Shown here one piece after another: positions 13,413 through 25,266 of a DNA stretch of 64,000 nt. The translations under genes were made by a program, and so were the position numbers. The DNA is taken from assembly GCF_902362185.1 (NCBI RefSeq), contig NC_044498.1, positions 17,943,565 to 18,007,564 on the forward strand, in the 5' to 3' direction. Position 1 is the stretch's first letter. Each line of letters starts with the position of its first letter. The notes under the pieces were generated by a model. It searched no databases, had not been told where the DNA came from, and saw nothing but the letters and a program-made list of their open reading frames with translations. This DNA is from Chanos chanos. Lineage: Eukaryota; Chordata; Actinopteri; Gonorynchiformes; Chanidae.

Positions 13413-13773
13413 GAGGCAAACCTCTGTCTTCTATGCTTTAAAGTGACTATATTGACTAAAAGTCTTGACCAATATCTAGTATTTAATGACTCAGTGATGA
13501 AGATTTTAATGATGTTCTTAAAGGTGCCATACCCCCATTGATTTGATTTGCTTGGCTTGGATATTACATGATTTGATTTGTTTTGGTTTGATTTGATTGG
13601 CTAGGACAGATGCAGGGCATACACTAAAAACACCTGCTCCTTACTCTCTGTTTGTCCATCCATGGCCACCTCCGATCCTCTCTCACCAGGGAGATCTCTC
13701 CCAGTCAACACACACAAATACACACACACACACACTAGCAAGAACACACTTCCTTATAACACACCTCTGAAGC

Positions 13774-13779
13774 AATAAA
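13774..13779 (+). terminator. Candidate peli2 polyadenylation signal
   Basis: AATAAA lies 1.09 kb downstream of the peli2 stop codon. It is the first clear canonical hexamer I noticed there, but a later site could be used instead. Confidence 0.35.
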
Positions 13780-13798
13780 ACAGCTCAGCGTGAGGCTG

Positions 13799-13915
13799 AA
13801 GCCTTACTGAGCGATGCAGTGGTTTAAGCCATGGACTACCAGCCTACAACTCAAACAGAGCATGGCTACACGTGACCATCAGTGACGGCCTCAACCAGGT
13901 CATTATGTAGCTCTC
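13799..13915 (+). repeat. Possible tRNA-derived SINE fragment
   Basis: The phrase GCGATGCAGTGGTTTAAGCC followed by ATGGACTACCAGCCT resembles the tRNA-like head with its A-box (GCAGTGG) seen in several fish SINEs. The B-box is degraded and no clear tail or target duplication is visible, so the call is tentative. Confidence 0.3.
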
Positions 13916-14169
13916 CTCATTTCCCTTTTTTTATTCTATCTTGTAATGGGTTTGTTTGTTTGTTTGTTTTGTTTGTTTTGGTTCGTTTTGTGTTTTTTTA
14001 GCGTTTAACTGATAGTTAAAGTTGTAGCTGCAGTAGTTATGATAGTTGAAAGAGTCAAGATGTCATATTTTTCTAGATGATTATTGTATTACTAAACTTT
14101 GACCGTAGGTCAGATTTTTTTATATATGAAAATGTTTTGCATATAGCATTATATGGTTTGTGTGGTTGA

Positions 14170-14170
<1 letters not shown>

Positions 14171-14200
<30 letters not shown>
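14171..14200. repeat. (TG)n microsatellite
   Basis: A near-pure TG array, followed after 20 bases by an AT-rich alternating tract. Confidence 0.85.
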
Positions 14201-16783
14201 ACTGTGTGTGGGTGTATAAATATACATATATAAATATATATATATGATGTATGTTAGTATAATTTGAATTCTGGATAACCCACTGATGGTTACAGATGCC
14301 ACACTGTGTCACATTCCCTGATACCATACCACGTGAATTCCTTCTCTCTCCAGACACATTTAGCAGTCTAATGAATGTACATTCATATGAGTACGGTAGC
14401 TAGGATCTCCGTTTTCTCTGGTGCTATTGTTCATATGATGTGATTCCTCTATATTTATATATGACCGTCACTGCACTCATACAAAGGTTTTGATTGTCTA
14501 AATAATAGTGTATGATGACACGAGAGCATACCTCCACCGGTTAAAATCCTCACTTGAGCACACACACACATATGCATACACACACACACATACAAACGCA
14601 CAGACACGCAGAGAAACGCACACACGTTGCCCTAAATTAGACACTTAGCGACATAATAAAACTGGACACTCTGCCGGGCTGGTTATTGCAGGCAGATTAA
14701 TGAGTTTACAAAAGTAGCTCTATTTTACCTCACACCTAGTACAACAGACCTCAGCTTTCAGATTTCTACTCACTCAAGTTACAGAAACAAACTACTAATA
14801 GTCAGTCAGTGTGTTAGTTTATCATGTAAATATGGTCTGGTGGTTATGTTTTCTAATTCTGTTGAAAAGAAGTTGTATGGTTTCATTAAGACAGGTGCCA
14901 GTAGTAGTATGCATTCTTTATTTCTCTTGTGTAGAAGTCATAAAAATGTTTGACAGACTATTTTGTTTTTTTGTCTATGAAGAAACCCATTTCTTACCGC
15001 GATGCTGATTTCACCTCACCGACACTGAGCTCCATTGCACAGAGCCTGGTGGTTAATGGCCTAAATAAGGAAAAAGTTCCAGTGCCCTGTGTTCAGTACT
15101 GAGGTGCAGCGGGGGGGATTTTTTTGTAGTGCTACAACATTTTACACGTTTTCCGTACAATGCCACAGTAACAGCTGTTGGGTCCTCATTGTGAGTCTGC
15201 TGTGGGGGTCCAGCATTTCCATTTCCCTGTGCTGACTGATTGTTGGAAAGCTCAGGTTTGCTCAAAGTCAAAGTTTACAGTTTTCTCCTGGTTTTGTACC
15301 TCCGTACACGCTGCTGACAGGGCTAGATGATTGTGTGCCAGTATGTCCGAAATCACATTCCCTTCTACTCTGGTTTCTCAATACAGGGTCTATTTAAGAT
15401 GTGCAGTTTAACCGCATCTGATTCAGTGTTTCCCTTAAAATGTGTGGTCATGGATTTATAAGATGATTTTGAAACCATCAGAGTCTATCAGGTTTGTTTC
15501 TGTTAGCCACCATTTTCAGGTATTAGAATCAATGAGTTGATGAGGAGTCTCTGTTTAAATGGAACAAAGGAAGGATGATATTTATGACCAAGAATGGTGA
15601 AGACATTAATAAGACCAGAGATCTGTTACACTGTCTCTAGTATGGGCCCGTTCTATTTGGACAACTGAACACTGGGTTTAAGCTTAGAATATCGATAACA
15701 TTTTTATTAGCTGTTGATAACAGCAGAACGTTGTTTCCAGTTTTAGAGGGTCTTGACCATAGCACTGTCGATTTAGTTTTACTTTCGCTCCAGAGACCAA
15801 GCACGGGCTGCACACATTTACACTGAAAACACTAGCAGAAATGTGCATACTCAAGAGTACACTGACAATCACTAGTCAATAAAGAAAGTATTGCCCAAAA
15901 TACATTATGAAAAGTGTTCTGTTTTTTTTCTGATTTTGTTCAGATGTCTTACATTTTAAGTACCACCATCAAACAATAAATCAAACACCTCTCTTATATT
16001 CAGCTTGTTTTCCCTTCTTTTCTCAAAAATGATTGTGGATCAAATGACTGCAGGAGATGCATAGTACATGTCACTTAGAAGAAAGCACTATTCGGGGGGG
16101 GGGTATATGTGATATCTGTAATTAGCTTGCAGTGGAGACGAGGTTCTTCTAAATTAAAAAACTAAAAAAACGGACCATGGATGGAGGCAGGATTGATCTG
16201 TATCAAAAGACTAAGGACAACTCCTTGAAAGAGTCACGTGTTTATATCATTGACTGTGAACAAACTTTCACAAGATGACAATAGCATCAGCATTGTACAG
16301 ATTATGAGGATGCATAGGAAGACACTTGTTAGTTTTTGAAACAGTCTGCCAAAATATGCTGACGAAATATGCTGAATTTTCTTTTTTTGTGTGTGTGTCC
16401 ATGTCGGTCCTTAAAATATCTGTTTGTTGAGCCAACAGCATCAGGCTTCAGCATATCTCATATAAAAAGTTTCTGTATATGCCCATGTATGATGTAGTAT
16501 AATTCATTAAGCAAAGTGCTCTATGGTCATGAGTAGAGGATTAGAGCAAAGCAGGACATTAACTGTAAACTATACATTTATTTGGTCACACCACTCACCA
16601 ACAGTGATAACATTCAGTGAGGATGACCCACAAGCTCATTCGTCAGCTTTTTCAATTTTTTCTTGTGTGTGTGTGTATGTGGATGCACTTGCAAGCACTA
16701 ATATGAAACCAGCAGTTTAATGGTCCACCTTTTAATCTGTTGTAAAGATCTATTAATCATAACAGCCTTTTCTTAACGATGTG

Positions 16784-16786
<3 letters not shown>

Positions 16787-16810
<24 letters not shown>
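16787..16810. repeat. (CT)n microsatellite
   Basis: Twelve CT units in AT-rich intergenic DNA. Confidence 0.85.
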
Positions 16811-16814
<4 letters not shown>

Positions 16815-17651
16815 CTAAATTAAGAATGCAGCAAGCCAATTGGCTGATAGAGTTCTTGCCAATTATTACAATATTGGTTTGGTTAATGAATTGTGAAATG
16901 ACTCACACCAGCTCACTAATTTAATAATGGTGCTGAAGAGCATTACCTTAACTGAACTGCAATGGATTACTGCCATGTAGTACTGCTTTTCTCTATTATT
17001 AACTTCAAAAAGTGCTTGTCTTGAGGTCAAGCATGTTTCTAGAGGGTCCTTTATCTTTTAAAAAAGAAAAACTGAATAACAATCATTTTTACAAATGGAA
17101 TTTGGACATAAAATGGGAGGCATTAATAAGAAGAAGCATAAGAGAACATTGTATTTTTAATAACAAATCCCATACAACAAAAAATGTTTATTAGTGTTTT
17201 GGTAAAAATGATGTAAACAAATCACACGGCTGTATTATTGGGTAAATACTTTTGATAAAAATGTAATTAGTTATTATCTGAATGGTTCAATGAGATTTAA
17301 ATGTCTTTTTTCTGGATACCTTTGAATTTTATCAATATTAGTACACATATAGGTCATTAAATGTTTCCTATATATGACTTGGAGATACAGCCCTTTCTAA
17401 TTGATCAGACTGAATATAAATTCACTGAAGATCAAACACAGTTAATTTTGGCCCGTTTTGTCTGGTGTAGCTAATCAAATATTAATGCAAGTTGTGCGTT
17501 GCCGACGTTCTGATAAGCTATATGTCTTGCTATGTACACTTTAGGTCGCTTTAGGGTTGAAATCTTTAAACAATGGATTTGTTGAAACAATGGATTAGTT
17601 ACTGCAATGAAAGGAAAGGATATAAGAAGGTACAGTTTATCAGAGAGAATA

Positions 17652-17690
17652 CAGAAAGAAAGAAAGAAAGAAAGAAAAAGAGAAAGAAAG
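17652..17690. repeat. (GAAA)n microsatellite
   Basis: About nine GAAA units in purine-rich sequence. Confidence 0.85.
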
Positions 17691-18329
17691 GACTATAACA
17701 GCACAAAGACAATAGTGATAACAGTATGGACTGAGTGTGTGAGTAAACAGAAAGAAGGAGAACAGTGGTCTGCGTTTCAATATTTTGCTCCATGACAGTT
17801 TAACTTGTTGTTGGTGGTGGTCTGTAGAGGATATGTCCATAAATGTTTTGTGCTGATACACATCTTTTTACTAATGCAGATACATGTAATTTTTTTGATC
17901 AACAATACCTTGAAATTTTCATTAGCCCAGCTAGTTTTAAAGAGCGTTTCTAAATAAACCATTTGGGATTAAATCATAGGGGAGAGTACTTGACAACTTT
18001 ACTAGCTTGATAACAAAGGAATAAAATGTATTACATAATTCTGAAATAACAACATTGGGCCTAATAGTAATGAGGAGAACACTCATTATACTCACTATAA
18101 TTACAGTTACTACATTACTGTTACTTCTTACTGTTACAAAATACAATTTGTCATTACATTTGTCATGAAGCAGAAGTGAGGCTAGATGCAAGTGCAGGTG
18201 TAATTGATTACAGATCTCAATCCAGAAACAAAGTCAAGACCAGGCAGAGTTTGGTACACAATAAACAGGACACTAGGGATAGGATTATGAATTAGAATCT
18301 GTTAAAAGGAAATGTTCGGTGTCAGAGCA

Positions 18330-18720
18330 AGCGAGCCAACCAGCGGTGTAATCATCTAATTATGTAATAATTGATCGGCGGATAAAAACGAAAGCTGATT
18401 GGTGGAATCAACCTGTAATCTTTATTTAGAGCAGCTCAAAGCCTGAGGCATGCAACATCAAATCTTACGGTTGGTTCCCCCGACTGCGAGAGGAACGGCC
18501 TGAGAGACCGTAACGTCTCAAATTGGATCGGGGAGGGTGGGACGGCAGATTGCTAACGACATCGACAACTGGACTCACCTCATCCAGTCAGACGCCGTTT
18601 ACTTCTACTGCTCCCGGGGGCAATGTAATATTTACAGATGAATTACAAATCGGGTAGAAGATGAAAGGAATCGACTGGAGCCAAGCTAAATATGCCTCAC
18701 AAGGATGAGACGGGCTAATG
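18330..18720. promoter_or_regulatory. Candidate conserved non-coding patch upstream of the otx2 relic
   Basis: This block has a higher GC and CpG content than the surrounding DNA. It contains homeodomain-type TAAT cores (AATCATCTAATTATG and neighbours) and no reading frame or repeat that I recognise. Its place about 3 kb upstream of an otx gene relic makes a former enhancer plausible. This is inference from composition and position only; conservation was not measured. Confidence 0.2.
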
Positions 18721-19879
18721 CGACAAACCACTTGGAGAAAACGGGGTTACTTATTTGGCTTACTTCTCTTTTTTGCTATGTGAGAGAGCAGTCACCGCAG
18801 GTTACGCTGCGGAGAGTCGCCTTGTTGGGGGAGAATGGGGACCGTTGGAACAGCTTTGTCCTTCTCAGTGAAAATACATTAATTGCATTATTGATTAGGC
18901 CACATTTATGTGTGTGTGTTTGTATTTTTTTTTTAATTAAAAGGCAACTGGTGTATTTGAAGCAGTCTGTGAGTTTTGGAGGAAAATGTAAAAAACAAAC
19001 AAAAAAAGTTACAGTTGTCAGAAGTCTCCTCAGTATATCCTGATCGAGAAACAGATTATATATTATAACGCCAAAAAAGTTTATAAACTGTATTTCACGT
19101 TGGAAAAATAACACAAAATAGTATGCTATTTGGACTTAAACACAGAATATCTGACTACCTCATCTGATAACAAACTGAGGGAGACATTGACTAAATGTGG
19201 CCTTAGTCTACTCCAAATGCATGTTCCTTGCCTTGGCAGACAAGCAAAGATAGTTAGCCTAATTAATAGCGGTTCGGCTATCAGTTAGTATCTCTACGCT
19301 GTCATTAATTAGGGTGGCGCAGTGGGATTTCACGTCTTGGGACACGCTTGAAAACCTTTTGTGAATGCACATAAGTGTCTCCCTCTCAAAAGTGAGATTT
19401 GACGTTTCACCATGATCGTGAATGGTGAAGATTGAACTGACATATCGGCAGCTCTAGTAACGCACTTGTAATGATAACATCAGAGGAATTCAGAGGTAGG
19501 TTTTTTTTTATTATTGATAATGATCGTCGCTCGGACCAAACTCAGTCGCATAATGATAATTACAAAGAGACACAAAATGGTAAACGTTATCAATTTGTGA
19601 ATAAGTAGAACTGACATTTTTTATGGTAAACCAACAGTGCGACAATATAAGACACAGCACTAACACTTGCCTGCTCGTAGGCCTACTCATCATGATTATG
19701 ATCATAAGCATGTAAATATAATGTAATACGATACATTGTTACCAAAACATGTATGATTATATATGGGTTATATTTAATTACCGCCATACTGTCAGTGAAA
19801 GTGAAATTGAGTTTTTTGTTCGTTTGTTTTGTTTTGTTTTGTTTAATGTGAACCTTTGTCTTACTTTCATGATGCAGAA

Positions 19880-20040
19880 AATAAATCGGCCCAAATGCGG
19901 AGCGAGCTGAGGATAGCGTCATGTAATCGGAGCCTTCCGGATTATCTCCTTAATATCTTGAAGGGGGGTGGTCTAACAATTAATTATTCTGCAAGGTAAT
20001 TATCTCTGAGCGGATACGGAGCAACCGATAGACAGGATTT
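19880..20040. promoter_or_regulatory. Candidate regulatory patch with a bicoid-type site
   Basis: The block is rich in homeodomain cores. GGATTA at 19939-19944 is the reverse complement of TAATCC, the preferred site of K50 homeodomains such as Otx, and CTTAATATC, TTAATTATTC and GGTAATTATC follow within 60 bases. It lies 1.4 kb upstream of the surviving homeobox exon. An autoregulatory or forebrain-type enhancer is one reading; conservation was not tested. Confidence 0.25.
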
Positions 20041-21390
20041 GTGTTTTGTAACAGATTGAGGACAAAAGAGCCAATGCCGAAATGACGTTAAACTTTCAGA
20101 CAGTTCTGCTGCATGTCCGAAAGAGGAGTCTATAAACTCAACATTTCAAATTCAACAAAGTAAACAGGAGCAGTACGCTTCCGTTCAGAAGCAATGGCTT
20201 ATTTTAGGTCATGGACCTTTCTTTTTCAAATCCAAGTAACAGATTTAGAATAAATATCTGTAGTTATTTTTCTCTTTTAAAAGTGTCATGTGGTATAACT
20301 AATGCTGCACTTTACAGTGTCCAAGAATTTGAAGTGAATAATACAGAATAACTAATAAACAGAAAATTAAGTTGTTATATTTTGAACAATATGATTCCTA
20401 TGGAATAATCAAAATAGCTCTGATTCTGTAATTTCTGGGTCATCCTGAAATGCTTTTCATCTTGCCCTGTTGATTCTGCATGGTCAAGAATATAATTTCC
20501 CACAAAATTCTGGTCCAATACAGCATCTTTAAAAATGAAAACTAGACTCGGGGGACAAACTGATAGCGAGGAATTGGTGATTTAGAAAAACCAATTTCAG
20601 AAATGGGTAGGCCTATCGTTCATTTTGATTCGGTTTGAATGGGCAGATCTTTCCGAATCATCGCTTTTTGTCATCCCACTATGAAATCTAATTACAGCCG
20701 CGATTAAGGCTATGAAAATAGCTAAAAGTGTCAGTAACTGGCAATGCAAAGGGTTTTCTCACGAGTTCACATCTAGAGCTCAAATTTAAGAGGAATCATT
20801 CCACAGGAGTTATTTTAAACATGAAATATCCACTGAGTTTTACTAGTCATGTTGGTTAGGCGATACTGGTTCCATTGTCTCTAAATAAGAGATTACAGCA
20901 TTATCTCTATTGCTAACGCTGTTATTTATCTAGTGAACAGTGTTCTTTGTCTCTCTGTCCCACACGGAGACTACCTGCTTTAAAAACAATTACCTTTTGC
21001 AAGAAAATACAGGCCATCTACAATGGAAACTGTGCGTATGAATGGACCCCATGTGCGTCTAATGACAGTATAATGTCCTGAAACAAGGCGTGTTGTCATT
21101 ACTGCTTATTCTGTGTGCTGTTGTTGGGGAGGGGGGGTGTTAGCAAGAACAGTTGATTGCCATAGTGTTCAATATGTCACAGGGAAATAACCTATCAGTT
21201 TTTGAAAACCTGTGTGGGAAGGAAGTCGTTTCTGAGAGACAGTTACATGAAATGAAGTTTTTTGGTCCTTCTTCACTTTCTGGTAGAGCTGTTTATATTA
21301 ATCCAGAGATTCATTTTCAGATTTTAAGCCTCCCCTCAATATTCAGTTGCAGATTTATACCTATAGCATTGGTATTTATGCCCCTCACAG

Positions 21391-22642
21391 CAACACTCAG
21401 TAAACAGAGTGGAGAGCGGACTGCCTTCAGCCGCACACAGCTCCGTGTATGGAGGCCTTGTTCGCTAGGACGCGCTATCCGGATGTCTTTATGCGCGAAG
21501 ATATAGCTCTCAGAATATGTCTAACGGAGTCCCGTGTGCAGGTAAGACAGAAAAAGTATGATCTTTATTCCATAGTCACATGGGTTATGGGAATCTAATG
21601 CGTCCATTAATGATTCAGGAAACGATTGCACACAGACGAATTCCTAAAATTCATCATAGGTCCTCTGAAGACTCGGACAATTTGGGAGGACAGCATTAAC
21701 TTAGTCTCAAGCAGTCCTGAGCTCCTCCACTGAAACTGAATTCATCGATAAAATGCAGAGGCGCTATCATTTCTATCATGCCATGCGACAGAACTTTATA
21801 AGAAGTTTACCTTGGTAGTGGATTCGTTCGATGCCTTGTTCATTTCGCTTCGAATTTCTTGTGCTTGAGTAACATACAGCTAAAGACATTTAAAGCGGAG
21901 TAGCATTTCTAATTTATTAACAGCATATGTTTGTTTTAATTCTTTACATGCAGTCAAACCTCTCGGAAGAGTCTGATACAATATCGTCTTGCAGGTGTGG
22001 TTCAAAAACCGCAGAGCGAAGAGTCGCCAGCAGCAGCAGTAGCAGCAAACACGAGTCAGTTCACAGAGCAAGAGTCGGTCACTTAAGAAAAAAGAGCACC
22101 CCTATTGGAGAGCCGAGTTCCGAGATGAGCACAGGTGATCGGCTCACCACCCAAACAAGCAGCTCTACGCGGACTGTTACCAACAGCGCAGTTCTCGACT
22201 CCATCTGGAGTCCAGCAAACATCTCTCCACCCTCAGAACCGTTGTCTACTTCATCTTGATGTGGGAAACGACCTTTCACGATTGCCCGTCCTCAAGCGTC
22301 CGGATACAGTCATGCATATCCTTACACCACCTCCTACGTCAGTGGGGTGGACTGTCATTTTTACATTGCGTCAGTACATCATGAGTCTCCCGTACCTGGC
22401 TCAGGCTTAAATTCTATCAGGTCACACACTGGCAGCGACCACCTGACCTTCCCACCTTCCCTCCCAACGCAAGGGGTGGGGAGGGGCATTAGTGCGCACA
22501 GGTGACAGGGGCGACAGGTTTTAGTGCGCACACAGATGGCTTGGATTACAAGGATCAGGGCGCATCTTGGAAATTTAACGTTAGTACAGAGTGCTTGGAT
22601 TACAAAGTTCAAACGTCGTCGTGGAAATTACAGGTGTTGTGA
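21391..22642 (+). pseudogene. otx2: Unprocessed otx2-type homeobox pseudogene (two of three coding exons remain)
   Basis: Exon 21391-21541 and exon 21995-22642 keep the canonical AG/GT borders and positions of vertebrate Otx genes: the intron falls between ESRVQ and VWFKNRRAK. The first exon is 151 bases, one short of the 152 of intact Otx2. It reads A-T[16 protein letters not shown], then after a one-base loss near 21448 [18 protein letters not shown]. The second gives VWFKNRRAKSRQQQQ with the K50 lysine, a TAG at 22040, a frame change in the A-run near 22085-22094, IWSPANISPPSEPLSTSS, a TGA at 22257, a SYVSGVDC segment matching Otx SYFGGMDC, a 32-base offset duplication near 22491-22532 with a further frame change, and both tail repeats ([30 protein letters not shown]). 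The first coding exon was not found. Since introns remain, this is not a retrocopy. It lies between peli2 and naa30, as OTX2 does in human. Confidence 0.9.
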
Positions 22643-23527
22643 AACCGCCACAGGGCAAACACTGAATAAAGAGGAGAGAAACACAACGCACTATTCATTG
22701 TTCATGACAAACAAATTCGTTGGGATTCTTCAGAGAGATAATGTAAGAGGCTCAATATTTGCCATTATTTTTCAATATTATTATTTTCACTTTCACTGAC
22801 TCTGCTACTGCTTTTTGTGTCTTAGGAAGCAATCGTAAAATGTGCTGCTTCTTCCTATCTCCAGTGAGAATGAATAAAAACACAACTGTCAGAATTAGAG
22901 GCTCCACTCTATACAGAAGACTACAGCATTAAAGGAATTCATCATATGAAAATTCACTTTCCATCATCAACGGCACAGTAAATTGATCAACCCGTGAGCA
23001 TGTTTTGATCATGAGTGTACAAAACCCATGTTTTTCATTAAAAAAATTACCTAAGACACCGAGTTAAGGGCTGTAAGGAATCTGTATGTCAGAAGAATGA
23101 ACTTTCCCTGACAGCCCCAAAGCCAAGCCTGTCCCTTTTGCTTATGGTTCCAGGTTCACATGTTAATCACAGCAACCATAGTTTAAGAGATTGTGTGACT
23201 CTGAGTGCCCTGTTTTGCATACCTTCTCACAGGTTAGCAAGACAAATGAAAACCAATAAAACAGAGGCGCTCTGCATTTCTAACAAGGGCTGTCAAAATG
23301 AGAAAGCATGGAGTGCAGGTGTAGTATATGTAGTGTTATGTTATCTCCATTATCCATTGACCTGTTAGCTCTGCAGTCAGACTGCAAGGGGCCTACTATC
23401 ATGTAAAAACAGTGCTGTTAGTTTTTTACAAAAGTTTCCCCCACATTCTCAAAAGCAGATAAAAATATGTATTTACAAAGAAATACTTGTGACACACTGT
23501 ACTCCCCCTCTCTGGTCCACTTTCTGG

Positions 23528-23620
23528 CTACAGAGTGTGTGTGTATATACATATATTGTGTGTGTGTGTGTCTGTGCGTGCGCGCGTGCATCCGCGCATG
23601 TGCATGTGTGTGTGTGTGTA
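23528..23620. repeat. TG/CG-rich simple repeat
   Basis: An interrupted TG array with CG steps, about 90 bases long. Confidence 0.8.
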
Positions 23621-24503
23621 GCATGCATGTACCCCTCTGCTCCCCCACTGTGGGCTACACTCTGCCACCTGCTTTATGCTTAGGACACATGTGGATTACA
23701 GATGTCACAGTGGAGACAAACTACAGTAAAGCTGCCACACTGAACCATGTGCATAAGAGGTCGTTAAAGGACATTGTAGCCTTATGGTAGCACGTAAATA
23801 ACTGTGAATATCATCAATCATGATTAAGCATTCAGAAATCATCATATGAATTACAACTGACCTAGTTAACATAATCGATTTTACTTCCGTTATTGTTACA
23901 GCTGTTTGGATAAACACCACAGTTTTGTGACACATTGTAGTCAGTGTACACGAAACATCACAAAGCAATCCTAAATGGAGTTTAAAAAACTTATTGGGTT
24001 TGTTATAAGGAACTTAACGCTTTATTCTGGGCTGTTTAAGAGAGGACATATCCTGCTGAAGCAACTTCGAGCAAAGCATTACGGGACATGCAAGCCAGAC
24101 ATGAAAAGGTCAAGAGTGCTGGATCACAGATGTCACCCAAAACTGCACTCAGACAGTGAAAGAAGGATCAGGTGTCAGGAAAACCACCTTTCTCCAAACA
24201 TAGGTGTAACCAATGGGGGCATACTTTCCCGAGAGTTTGAAGGAGTACATTATACCTAAAATCAACATTTTTAGAGTTTCTGTGTTATAGTTTCATCTGA
24301 ACCACACACTCGCCGTTGCTCAAACATGTTGTTCCCATTTTTGCCACATGACCTTCCACATAACTAGAGTGTGAAGAAGCAAGTCTGCCTTGTTTAGGCA
24401 TCACACTTTTACTGGGGTCAGTTTTGGACTCATATACACACATATTAAACATCCGACAAATTCTTGTGTTCAGTCTGTTCTTTTATTGTTTAGAAAATAT
24501 TTT

Positions 24504-24520
24504 CACCGCAAGAGGGCACC
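24504..24520 (+). promoter_or_regulatory. CTCF-like motif
   Basis: CACCGCAAGAGGGCACC resembles the CTCF core (CC-N3-AG-R-GGGC). It sits between the otx2 relic and the naa30 promoter. Binding is not shown by sequence alone. Confidence 0.25.
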
Positions 24521-24753
24521 GTATACAAAAAATTAAACGGGACCGCAGTCAAACAATAATTATTTTTGATCTATGGAAAACGTAGAACATGGACAAGACG
24601 AAAAAAAAATCCCAGCCAGCCATCTCTCTCTCTCTCTTTCTCTCAAACACACACACTTGCTCACAGTGTACAAAGTTTGAAAAATCTAGGGTATTAAAAC
24701 ACCCCAAATAAATACATGACGTATTTCTTGAAGACTTGTGCTTAGTCTCCCAA

Positions 24754-24898
24754 TGTCTCTTCCTGCTCGCCATTCCATTCTGTAAAGTAATAACTTTCTC
24801 ACACTTAAAGAACAAAGTAAATACACAACGTAAGTAGGCTTTATGAAACTACAAATGAGCTGTGTTCTGAAATGTTACATCACATTGAGACCAGGGTA
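24754..24898 (+). repeat. Left arm of an inverted duplication flanking naa30 exon 1
   Basis: This segment reads as the reverse complement of 26216-26356 with roughly 88% identity by eye. Shared phrases include CCTGCTCGCCATTCCATTCT, GTAAATACACAACG and AGTAGGCTTTATGAAA. The arm lies upstream of naa30. It is either one copy of a small dispersed element present twice in opposite orientation, or a local inverted duplication. Confidence 0.85.
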
Positions 24899-25227
24899 AA
24901 CATAACTTCATTAAGTCCTCCATACACAACGCTCTGACGTGCTATAGCCGTGCCTTTAATAACTTACTTGAACTCACCAACTGTCGTAAACTTCACTAAC
25001 TTTACGGCAGAGGGCAGTTTCGAGAACGTTTTCCGGCAGGCAGGAGTAGGGAAGGCCGAAGCTGTTGGGTAGGAGTCGTCCTGGGTTTTGACCAAAGTCG
25101 AATTTAACGGATAAAGAGATGGAGTGTTCAAATACAATCTGAAAATCGAGTGCCTGGTTTAAAGACGCATATTACTGTGGATACTTCTGATTTTTATTTT
25201 TTTCAGGACTTTAATTTTGCCCTCTGA

Positions 25228-25266
25228 ATGAAGTGGAATGGCTGCAGTGCCGACAGGCCCCAGTAG
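25228..25266 (+). promoter_or_regulatory. Overlapping upstream ORF in the naa30 leader
   Basis: An ATG ten bases upstream of the naa30 start opens a 12-codon frame that overlaps the main frame and ends in TAG. Its context is poor (T at -3), while the main ATG at 25238 has G at -3 and +4, so most ribosomes should scan past it. Confidence 0.35.

Larger units (their letters stand above)
12682..21390. other. Non-coding stretch between peli2 and the otx2 relic
   Basis: I found no convincing exon in this 8.7 kb. The first 1.1 kb or so is probably peli2 3' UTR, and a polyadenylation hexamer lies at 13774. Microsatellites, a tRNA-like SINE fragment and two candidate regulatory patches (18330-18720 and 19880-20040) are listed separately. 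The first coding exon expected for an otx gene (N terminus MMSYLKQPPY) was searched for by eye upstream of 21391 and not found. Confidence 0.5.
22643..25237. other. Non-coding interval between the otx2 relic and naa30
   Basis: No gene was recognised. The last part holds the naa30 5' region: one arm of an inverted repeat (24754-24898), and a pyrimidine-rich acceptor ending CAG at 25206 that suggests a spliced 5' UTR. A GT-rich simple repeat is at 23528-23620 and a CTCF-like motif at 24504. Confidence 0.5.

Noticed and set aside
18160-18300. Phrases such as GATGCAAGTGCAGGTG, ACAGATCTCAATCCA and AGACCAGGCAGAG resembling dispersed fish repeats
   Set aside because: Too short and diverged to name a family or define ends, so not listed as a feature.
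19313-19345. GGTGGCGCAGTGG, an A-box-like phrase suggesting a tRNA or SINE
   Set aside because: No B-box at the right distance and no cloverleaf could be drawn.
20194-20245. ATG-led MAYFRSWTF peptide as the missing first coding exon of the otx2 relic
   Set aside because: Resemblance to MMSYLKQPPYTVNG is too weak and the downstream donor is not convincing.
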